Shown: piece after piece, positions 9,106 through 14,415 of the stretch | How positions within the stretch are numbered: position 1 is the first letter of the stretch | How the letters are laid out: each line of letters begins with the position of its first letter | Assembly: GCA_937982665.1 (NCBI GenBank) | Contig: CALJLD010000182.1 | Span: 1 to 14,415, forward strand | Length of the DNA: 14,415 nt | Origin: an uncultured Planctomycetales bacterium | GTDB taxonomy: Bacteria > Planctomycetota > Planctomycetia > Pirellulales > S012-138 | Reading direction: 5' to 3' | Notes under the pieces: model-generated | What the model was told of the DNA's origin: nothing | Databases searched by the model: none | What the model saw: the letters and a program-made list of their open reading frames with translations, nothing else | Position numbers and translations under genes: made by a program

Positions 9106-9136
9106 ACGTAACTGCTGATGAAGTATAGCGTTACGT
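9106..9136. repeat. Inverted repeat / bulged hairpin enclosing a TATACT hexamer
   Basis: ACGTAAC (9106-9112) and GTTACGT (9130-9136) are exact reverse complements. The pairing extends inward as GCT (9114-9116) with AGC (9127-9129) after one bulged T, giving a 10-bp stem and a 10-nt loop. On the minus strand the loop region reads TATACT. The stop codon of the possible ORF at 9131-9406 lies inside the right arm, so it could also be a weak terminator-like hairpin of that ORF, but no T-tract follows on either strand. Confidence 0.5.
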
Positions 9137-9406
9137 CGACAGGCCCAGTTGAGTCGCTGAACTGATTTCTGTTGCCAGCGCGTCGAGTGTTGCTAGTCGC
9201 ATGTTGCATTCCGGCAACATGACATGGGAATCAGCACTGGAAATCGCTGCCTGCTCGTTGGCCATGACATTCAAGATTTGCGATGTGAAGCGTCCATCAA
9301 CGGATGAACTTTTCGGCAGCGGCGTCCAGACATCGATCATGGCCCTACATTTGCTTATCGAAGATGCCTTCCTGTCCATCTCGACTCGGACTTGGAAGTT
9401 CGCCAT
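9131..9406 (-). CDS. Possible small hypothetical protein (doubtful)
   Basis: An open frame of 91 codons runs from the ATG at 9404-9406 to a TAA at 9131-9133. The frame stays open further upstream to 9502, but the longer version would overlap the start of the GNAT gene on the opposite strand. The residue mix is protein-like (MANFQVRVEMDRKA at the start, a polar serine- and alanine-rich C-terminal half), and third codon positions look GC-leaning as in the neighbours. It has no signal peptide, membrane segment or recognised motif, and no ribosome binding site. A hairpin overlaps its stop codon, and another inverted repeat (9200-9221) lies within it. It may be a real small gene ahead of the chain-length gene on the same strand, or chance openness in a regulatory region. 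Confidence 0.3.
   Translation of the reverse strand: MANFQVRVEMDRKASSISKCRAMIDVWTPLPKSSSVDGRFTSQILNVMANEQAAISSADSHVMLPECNMRLATLDALATEISSATQLGLST
9200..9221. repeat. Perfect 8-bp inverted repeat, 6-nt centre
   Basis: CATGTTGC (9200-9207) and GCAACATG (9214-9221) are exact reverse complements around ATTCCG. The 22-bp total length and 14-bp centre-to-centre arm spacing would suit a dimeric transcription factor. It is 236 bp upstream of the GNAT gene and 203 bp upstream of the chain-length gene. It lies inside the doubtful ORF at 9131-9406. Confidence 0.55.
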
Positions 9407-9456
9407 TTCAAATTGGTATGCCGGGATCCGCGCCTGGCCGTCATCAGGAAGCACCC

Positions 9457-10674
9457 ATGACGAGCGTTCGTCGCATATCTGTTGCAACCGATTTAGTCGC
9501 ATTGCGCGAAGACTGGAACCGGCTGTGCGGCGGTGTGCCGTTTTGCAGCTTTGAATGGAATGCTGCTTGGTGGCGTCACTATCACCAAGATGGCGATCTG
9601 TATGTGCTCGTTGTTTGTGATGATGCCGAACGCGTCATTGGAATCGCTCCCTGGTACCTCAAACGTAACGCCGCGCAAGGCCGCGTGTTGGCGTTCATGG
9701 CTTCCGGAGAAGTTTGCTCGGATTATCAGCGCGTCCTCTGCGAGCCAGGCCAAGAGAGTGTCGTTGTCAATGCGATTGCCGATTGGCTGTCCGACGTGCG
9801 CGATTCTCTGACAGAGTGGGTGACGCGCGAAGATGAAGACCGTTGGGATCTGATCGAATGGGAATGCGTTCCTGTAGCGGATGCCGTGCTGCGTAGTCTG
9901 ACTGAAGCTTTGAAGGGTCAGGGAGCAGCCGTGTATCAGCGCCGGTCGGACGCGTGTTGGCGGCTTAACTTGAGCGAAACTTGGGATGAGTATGAAGCTC
10001 GACTCTCTAAGTCGCACCGCAAACAAATTCGGCGATCAATCCGCAACATGATCGAAGCAGGGCGAACCGAGTTTCACATGGCCCGCACACCAAAGGACTT
10101 GGAACGCGGATTTGACTTGCTCGTCAGATTGCATCAACGGCGGTGGACAAGCAAAGGCGAAGCTGGCGTGTTTGCTTCCGGACGGTTTGCGGAATTCCAT
10201 CGAGAGGTCATGCGAGAGTTGCTCGATCAAGGGGCTTTACGCTTGTGTTGGCTGGAAATTGATGGCACGCCCGCCGCTGCGGATTACTGCCTTGCGGACA
10301 ATGACACAGTCTATTGCTACCAAGGTGGCGTCGATCCAACGCGGCTTGATTTGGAGCCCGGGCGAATCTCCAAGATTTACATGCTGAAAGCCGCGCGCGA
10401 AGAAGGCATGGTTGCGTTTGACTGGTTGCGCGGAGACGAACCCTACAAGTCGCACTGGCGGGCGGCAGAAGTGCCATGCCTGGAGTTGAGAATTGTTGCC
10501 AGGCGGGCCGTAGCGAAGCTTCGCAACCGCGTTTGGCTGGCTGGCGGTCGTGTTAAACGAATGCTGAGCAATCAAGCGGAGAGCGGCGAAGATCAGCCAC
10601 GGAACTGGCAGAAGTTCAATGCACCTGTTGATTGGCCCGGTACTCCCATGCCTCAGATTCCCTCTGGGGTTTGA
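9457..10674 (+). CDS. GNAT-superfamily protein of the CelD/BcsL (FemAB-like) type, exopolysaccharide-associated
   Basis: The family (Acetyltransf_6, formerly linked to cellulose synthesis) is thought to acylate sugar or lipid-linked intermediates during glycan assembly. The 405-aa protein starts at the ATG at 9457, which has AGGAAG a few bases upstream; in-frame upstream ATGs back to 9304 have no such site. The N-terminal half (1-165) is the first, degenerate acetyltransferase-like fold, with SFEWNAAWW (31-39). The second fold begins near 175 with the basic signature SKSHRKQIRRSIRNM (184-198). It contains AAADYCLADNDTVYCYQGG (273-291) and closes with FDWLRGDEPYKSHW (321-334), the most diagnostic family motif. 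It is cytoplasmic with no signal peptide. It is the first gene of a likely operon, with the deacetylase 31 bp downstream. The acyl donor and acceptor cannot be predicted. Confidence 0.87.
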   Translation: MTSVRRISVATDLVALREDWNRLCGGVPFCSFEWNAAWWRHYHQDGDLYVLVVCDDAERVIGIAPWYLKRNAAQGRVLAFMASGEVCSDYQRVLCEPGQESVVVNAIADWLSDVRDSLTEWVTREDEDRWDLIEWECVPVADAVLRSLTEALKGQGAAVYQRRSDACWRLNLSETWDEYEARLSKSHRKQIRRSIRNMIEAGRTEFHMARTPKDLERGFDLLVRLHQRRWTSKGEAGVFASGRFAEFHREVMRELLDQGALRLCWLEIDGTPAAADYCLADNDTVYCYQGGVDPTRLDLEPGRISKIYMLKAAREEGMVAFDWLRGDEPYKSHWRAAEVPCLELRIVARRAVAKLRNRVWLAGGRVKRMLSNQAESGEDQPRNWQKFNAPVDWPGTPMPQIPSGV

Positions 10675-10705
10675 AACTACTGTTTCTCTCGCGAGTCATA
10701 TTCTC

Positions 10706-11578
10706 ATGAGTTGGTGGAAATCCCTGCTGATTTGGCCTTATTTGTACGGAACCTGGCCGGTCCGTGCCTGGCGAAATCGCGTGGCCGCGTTTTCAGGACG
10801 TGCGCCGATTTTCGTGTTTTACTACCATCGCATAGCCGATGATGCGGCCAACGACTGGACGGTCTCAAATGAGATGTTCCAACGACAGGTGAACTGGCTC
10901 CGCAGCCGCTTCGAGATGATTTCGCTCTCCGAGTGTCAGCGGCGTATGCAACTGCCTGTGAACATGCAACCATGCGCTGCAATCACTTTCGATGATGGCT
11001 ACGCGGAGAATTGCGAACAAGCGTTGCCGTGGTTGGTGAAGGAGAGAATTCCCTGCACATACTTTGTTGCGACGGATTTTGTCATCAACGAGCGACCATT
11101 TCCACATGACGTGGCGATGGGCAATCGATTTGCTCCCAACAATGTCACGCAATTGCGCGAGATGGCCGCGGCCGGGATTGATATTGGCGCGCACACACGA
11201 TCTCACGCTGACTGCGGAAAGATCCGCGATCTTGACGCACTGCGACACGAAATCTCCGGCTCCGGCGAAGTATTGGAGCAGGCTGTCGGCGCTGCGATTC
11301 GACACTTCGCTTTTCCGTACGGCATGCACAACAATCTCAGCAGCGATGCGGTCCGTGTTGTCCGTGAAGCCGGTTACCAGTCATTCTCGTCCGCGTATGG
11401 CGGCTTCAACTTGGCTGGCGATGATCCGTTCCACATTCAACGCATTGGTGGCGAAGGCCCACTTTCGCGGCTAATGAATTGGGCCACTGTTGATCCTCTC
11501 AAAGAATTCCGCCATCGCCGGTTCGAGTATGAACTGGAGCCGCATCCGGCAGATGCTCGCGAGGTGGTTGCGACGTGA
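10706..11578 (+). CDS. Polysaccharide deacetylase (NodB homology, carbohydrate esterase family 4)
   Basis: Members remove N- or O-acetyl groups from glycans with a divalent metal. The start at the ATG at 10706 gives 290 aa. Upstream in-frame ATGs (from 10619) would overlap the GNAT gene and give a non-family N-terminus. All NodB motifs are visible: TFDDGY (94-99, catalytic D96 and metal-binding D97), HTRSH (163-167, both metal histidines) and FAFPYG (201-206). The N-terminus has an aromatic, moderately hydrophobic stretch (SWWKSLLIWPYLYGTWPV) before the FVFYYHR strand that usually opens this fold. It could be a membrane-associating helix rather than a cleavable signal peptide. The DUF3473 extension seen in the XrtA-linked deacetylases is absent. 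The stop TGA at 11576-11578 overlaps the GTG start of the flippase gene, so the two are probably translationally coupled. Confidence 0.92.
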   Translation: MSWWKSLLIWPYLYGTWPVRAWRNRVAAFSGRAPIFVFYYHRIADDAANDWTVSNEMFQRQVNWLRSRFEMISLSECQRRMQLPVNMQPCAAITFDDGYAENCEQALPWLVKERIPCTYFVATDFVINERPFPHDVAMGNRFAPNNVTQLREMAAAGIDIGAHTRSHADCGKIRDLDALRHEISGSGEVLEQAVGAAIRHFAFPYGMHNNLSSDAVRVVREAGYQSFSSAYGGFNLAGDDPFHIQRIGGEGPLSRLMNWATVDPLKEFRHRRFEYELEPHPADAREVVAT

Positions 11579-13263
11579 GCCGAATCGTGATGCCGGGCAA
11601 TGCGTCAAATTCCGCGAAGCAAGCGGAGTTGGAGAATGCCGCGCGCTTGGAGGATTCCGTGCGCGCCGAGCACGACATCGAATCCTCGGAGTTGTCGCCA
11701 GACCAAACAGACGCCGACTTCGATGCTGTTCAAGATTCTCTCGCAGACGAACACTCCGGAGCCGAGACTCTGGCCCAAAGCGTGGCGATGCTCGCGTTGA
11801 TGGCCGTGTTGGGAAAGGGCGTTGGCTTTGTCCGCAGCGTGCTCTTTTGCCGTTGGCTTCCCGAGGAAGAACTAGGGCTTTGGGACTTGGCGAACGGCTT
11901 CTTGCTACTGGCCGCTCCCGTGGCGGTGTTTGGACTAACCGGTTCATTCCGGAGATATCTGGAGCACTTTCGCCGACAAGGACAAGCGCGCGTGTTTCTG
12001 CGGCGTGTTGCTTGGGTGACTGCGATTTGTGGCTGCTTGGCCGTAATCGGCTTGATTGTCGCCCGAGACGCGTTTTCGCGATTTGTGTTTGATACCGGCA
12101 CTGCAGGGCACCTGGTTTTGTACTCCGCATTGGCCTTAGCGCCGCTGCTTGTCTTCTATTTTGCGTTTGAGCTCTTCGCCGGTTTGCGGATGTTTCGCAA
12201 AGTGACGGTCTTGCAATTCATCCAATCCATCTCCTTCGCGGTTATCGCCTGCATTGCGCTGGTCACCGTTGAAGCTTCCGCGAATACGGTCATGGCGAGC
12301 TACGCGGCTGCGACATTGATTTGTGCTGGCGTAGCAATTGTCTGGGCGCGGCGCGCCTGGGCGACGCTACCACCGAGAGCCGCCGCTGCGCGCTCCGGGC
12401 TTGCGCATCGGGCAATGTGGGGCAAGATCGTTCCCTTCGCGATGTGGATTTGGGTCACCAACTGGTTGGCCAATTTGTTTGAGGTTATCGATCGCTACAT
12501 GCTGGTACACTTCAGCCGCATGGAAGAGGTTGAAGCGCTTGCGGCTGTGGGCAACTATCACAGTGCACGTGTCGCGCCGCTGCTGCTGATTTCCGTGGCA
12601 GCCATGTTGAACTCCGCGTTGCTTCCGCACCTGACTGCGGATTGGGAAGCAGGTCGTCGCGAGGCGGTCGCCGCGCGAATGCGAATGACATTGAAACTTG
12701 TCGCACTGCTGCTCTTGGGTGGTGCGCTGTTCATTCTTGTCGCAGCGCCTTGGCTTTTTGCCTATGGCCTTTCGGGCAAATATGCCGCGGGACAAGATGT
12801 CTTGCCGCTGGCCATGATTTACATGATTTGGGCTGGCTTGGCGACGCTTTCCACGACGTATCTCTGGTGCGCGGAACGAGCGAAACTCGGCAGCCTGGCT
12901 TTGGTTGTTGGGCTGATGCTTAATGTAGCTCTGAATCTCTTGCTCGTTCCGAGCTTCGGCTTGTATGGCGCTGTCACCGCAACTTGCATTGCCAACGGGG
13001 TCACGCTGGCCGTGATTCATGTTTTTACCCGTCGCCTGGGGCTTGATGGCAATCGCACGCTGCTGGTGCTTTTCTGTGCTCCGCTGGTTCTATTGCTGGG
13101 TCCACTTGCTACCGCAGGCGTTTTGATTGTCTTGGCACATCAGGCGATCACTCGCAACTGGCTGCTCAGCGAAGGGGAGCGAACGCGGCTCAACGAGATC
13201 TTCGCCTCCGGAATAACCCGACTGCGCCGATTATTCCGTCGCAGCGAGGCGCCAGCCGCATAG
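11575..13263 (+). CDS. Wzx-like oligosaccharide/lipid-linked glycan flippase (MATE/PST superfamily)
   Basis: The protein (562 aa) is a multi-pass inner-membrane carrier of the type that flips undecaprenyl-linked repeat units to the periplasm. I count about 13 hydrophobic helices by eye, at roughly 68-90, 106-124, 145-163, 178-200, 215-233, 238-257, 285-302, 325-350, 372-392, 406-428, 436-458, 462-483 and 496-521. The PSFGLYGAVTAT segment (459-470) is typical of the C-terminal half of polysaccharide exporters. The first 65 residues are hydrophilic and strongly acidic, an extension most Wzx proteins lack. The start is GTG at 11575, in a GTGA overlap with the deacetylase stop. GAGG (11561-11564) lies about 10 nt upstream as a ribosome binding site. 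An ATG at 11590 is an alternative. A short basic tail (RRLFRR) ends the protein. Confidence 0.9.
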   Translation: MSRIVMPGNASNSAKQAELENAARLEDSVRAEHDIESSELSPDQTDADFDAVQDSLADEHSGAETLAQSVAMLALMAVLGKGVGFVRSVLFCRWLPEEELGLWDLANGFLLLAAPVAVFGLTGSFRRYLEHFRRQGQARVFLRRVAWVTAICGCLAVIGLIVARDAFSRFVFDTGTAGHLVLYSALALAPLLVFYFAFELFAGLRMFRKVTVLQFIQSISFAVIACIALVTVEASANTVMASYAAATLICAGVAIVWARRAWATLPPRAAAARSGLAHRAMWGKIVPFAMWIWVTNWLANLFEVIDRYMLVHFSRMEEVEALAAVGNYHSARVAPLLLISVAAMLNSALLPHLTADWEAGRREAVAARMRMTLKLVALLLLGGALFILVAAPWLFAYGLSGKYAAGQDVLPLAMIYMIWAGLATLSTTYLWCAERAKLGSLALVVGLMLNVALNLLLVPSFGLYGAVTATCIANGVTLAVIHVFTRRLGLDGNRTLLVLFCAPLVLLLGPLATAGVLIVLAHQAITRNWLLSEGERTRLNEIFASGITRLRRLFRRSEAPAA

Positions 13264-13384
13264 CGATTTCTTGCTGCACGAGCTTTGCGGTCGGAAAACG
13301 AGCCCTGCAACGTAGTGTTACTCGGTGGTGATTTGCGTTGCCACTGCATGCCAGGAAACAACTGCACTCATTGCGGTACGCCCA

Positions 13385-14296
13385 ATGGAAATCACACGAG
13401 CAAACGGCACCTTGCAGCCGCTGGATGGTTTAAGCGACGACCAGCTTGACCATCTGCATTGGGAAGAGGAGCGCGAATACGCTCGCCGAATTGCTGATGC
13501 CCCCAAGGGGTCTGACGAACGTGCCAAGGCTTTCCAGGAAGGCTACGACGCCGTTACGACGATCATCGGGCGGCGCTATGGCGAATCGTCCTCCGGGCTC
13601 GTGATGGGCTTAAATCCTCGCTATGTCCGTTTTGTGCTGAAGCTGCTGAGTGGTTATCAATCGCGCGGCATCAAAAAGCCCAAGCTGTTTGAAGTGGGTT
13701 ACGGATCCGGCGCAGTGCTGGAAGAAGTTGCGAAGGCCGGGTTTGGCGTAGCCGGGATTGAAGTTTCGACGCGGATGCGGGAACAAGCACTCCGCCGCCT
13801 GCCGGAAGAAGCGCATCACGGCGTGTTTCTCGGCGACTTCCTTTCGCTTGATTTGGGACAGGACAACGGAACGTTTCAAGTCGCCTATTGGAACGATGTC
13901 TTTGAACATCTTCCGCCGGATGAGAACCTTGACTACCTCCGCAAGTTGCATGACCTGCTAGCTCCAGGCGGAGTCTTGGTCACGATCACACCCAACTGGC
14001 ATTTGCGTCCGGGGGATGTGACGGGGCTTTACAAACCGCCGCGCAGCGAAGCCGAAGGGTTCCACCTCCGCGAGTACACGTTGCGCGAAATGACAAAACT
14101 GCTGAAACAGGCGGGCTTTGCCAAAGTCACGATGCCGTTGTTTGTGACGCGGCAAAGTACGGCACTGTTCGGCAACGGATTGATCAACTTCAAACGATTT
14201 CTGGAACCGGCACTGGAATACCTTCCCTACGGTTTGACGCGCTTGCTTTGCCGTGGTTTTGCCATGAGTTGCACTTTGGCTGTGAGGAAAGCGTAG
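13385..14296 (+). CDS. Class I SAM-dependent methyltransferase
   Basis: The protein (303 aa) has a Rossmann methyltransferase core. FEVGYGSGAVLEEV (102-115) is the SAM-binding motif I, VAGIEVS (122-128) holds the acidic residue for the ribose, and YWNDVFEHLPP (168-178) is the motif IV region seen in Methyltransf_23-type enzymes. LLAPGGVLVTITPNW (191-205) follows in the usual position. A helical N-terminal lid of about 95 residues precedes the core, and a hydrophobic C-terminus (about 260-290) may touch the membrane. I chose the ATG at 13385. The in-frame GTG at 13325 would add 20 residues and neither has a clear ribosome binding site. It follows the flippase gene by 121 bp on the same strand. 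A role in methylating a glycan or its lipid-linked precursor is inferred from context; the acceptor is unknown. Confidence 0.85.
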   Translation: MEITRANGTLQPLDGLSDDQLDHLHWEEEREYARRIADAPKGSDERAKAFQEGYDAVTTIIGRRYGESSSGLVMGLNPRYVRFVLKLLSGYQSRGIKKPKLFEVGYGSGAVLEEVAKAGFGVAGIEVSTRMREQALRRLPEEAHHGVFLGDFLSLDLGQDNGTFQVAYWNDVFEHLPPDENLDYLRKLHDLLAPGGVLVTITPNWHLRPGDVTGLYKPPRSEAEGFHLREYTLREMTKLLKQAGFAKVTMPLFVTRQSTALFGNGLINFKRFLEPALEYLPYGLTRLLCRGFAMSCTLAVRKA

Positions 14297-14330
14297 CGCT
14301 GCTCGCGGAACAACAAACGAGTATTCAGAT

Positions 14331-14386
14331 TGTAGGGTGCGTGTAAAACACCTTTCGTTGGCGTTCGATCAACGCTGACCCTAGCA
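14331..14386. repeat. Palindromic multi-hairpin intergenic element, possibly a dispersed repeat
   Basis: Outer arms TAGGGT (14333-14338) and ACCCTA (14378-14383) enclose two small hairpins: GTGT/ACAC (14341-14351, AAA loop) and GCGTT/AACGC (14361-14375, loop CGATC). This gives a cloverleaf-like layout. GTAGGGTGCGT-type words are familiar as multicopy palindromic units in some bacterial genomes, but copy number cannot be judged from one window. It lies 37 bp after the methyltransferase stop, so it could also help terminate or stabilise the operon transcript, although no T-tract follows. Confidence 0.45.
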
Positions 14387-14415
14387 CGGTTGAGAGGGGT
14401 CGAAGGTGGGTTGCA

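Larger units (their letters stand above)
8998..9456. promoter_or_regulatory. Divergent 459-bp region with three inverted repeats, upstream of both glycan transcription units
   Basis: The region separates the minus-strand chain-length gene from the plus-strand glycan operon, so it should hold both promoters. Three inverted repeats lie close together: 9084-9100, 9106-9136 and 9200-9221 (listed separately). A TATACT hexamer on the minus strand (complement of 9122-9127) lies between the arms of the second repeat and could be a -10 box for the chain-length gene, but no good -35 stands 16-18 bp upstream. The stretch 9131-9406 also holds a possible small minus-strand ORF. I see no convincing sigma-70 promoter for the plus-strand operon. 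AGGAAG at 9446-9451 is the ribosome binding site of the GNAT gene. Confidence 0.5.

Noticed and set aside
9122..9127. TATACT as a firm -10 promoter box for the chain-length gene
   Set aside because: No recognisable -35 element stands 16-18 bp upstream on the minus strand, so it is mentioned only as a possibility.
11471..12130. A 219-codon minus-strand open frame
   Set aside because: It is antisense to the deacetylase end and flippase start. The translation is rich in Arg, Ser and Pro, as expected of an antisense shadow of a GC-rich gene.
12367..13020. A 217-codon minus-strand open frame
   Set aside because: It mirrors the flippase membrane helices, and the Gln/Arg/His-rich translation is typical of the complement of hydrophobic codons.

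Overview
The window reads as a chromosomal segment of a planctomycete-like bacterium (Planctomycetota, possibly Pirellulales). This is inferred from moderate GC content (mid-50s percent by eye), few clear Shine-Dalgarno sites, an atypical clade X (TP0108-type) phosphofructokinase, and a loosely packed exopolysaccharide locus. There is no 16S or other marker in the window, so the taxonomy is a guess. I see no rRNA, tRNA, CRISPR, insertion sequence, phage gene or integration site.

Left part (2-5679, all minus strand). In transcription order this holds a HAD-superfamily phosphatase, 6-phosphogluconate dehydrogenase (gnd), an aldehyde:ferredoxin oxidoreductase-family tungsto/molybdo-enzyme, a small two-helix membrane protein, and a class IV PLP aminotransferase. 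Gaps are 77, 93, 18 and 137 bp, so one or two operons are possible. A divergent intergenic region of about 300 bp (5680-5985) separates them from pfk.

Middle (5986-7515). A complete ATP-type 6-phosphofructokinase gene lies on the plus strand. It converges on a polysaccharide chain-length determinant gene, and a GC-rich hairpin with T-rich flanks on both strands sits between the two stops as a likely bidirectional terminator. Central carbon genes (pfk, gnd, the phosphatase, perhaps the aldehyde oxidoreductase) are therefore clustered head to head.

Right part (7516-14296). This is an exopolysaccharide or surface-glycan module. A Wzz/GumC-like co-polymerase is on the minus strand. Divergent from it on the plus strand is a likely operon: a CelD/BcsL-type GNAT protein, a polysaccharide deacetylase, a Wzx/MATE-like flippase whose GTG start overlaps the deacetylase stop, and a class I SAM methyltransferase. 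Together they could modify, export and set the length of a glycan. No glycosyltransferase, polymerase or BY-kinase is in view, so the rest of the pathway must lie elsewhere.

The 459-bp divergent region between the co-polymerase and the GNAT gene (8998-9456) is the least explained stretch. It holds three inverted repeats within about 140 bp and a possible 91-codon minus-strand ORF. The right edge holds another palindromic, multi-hairpin intergenic element that looks like a dispersed repeat.
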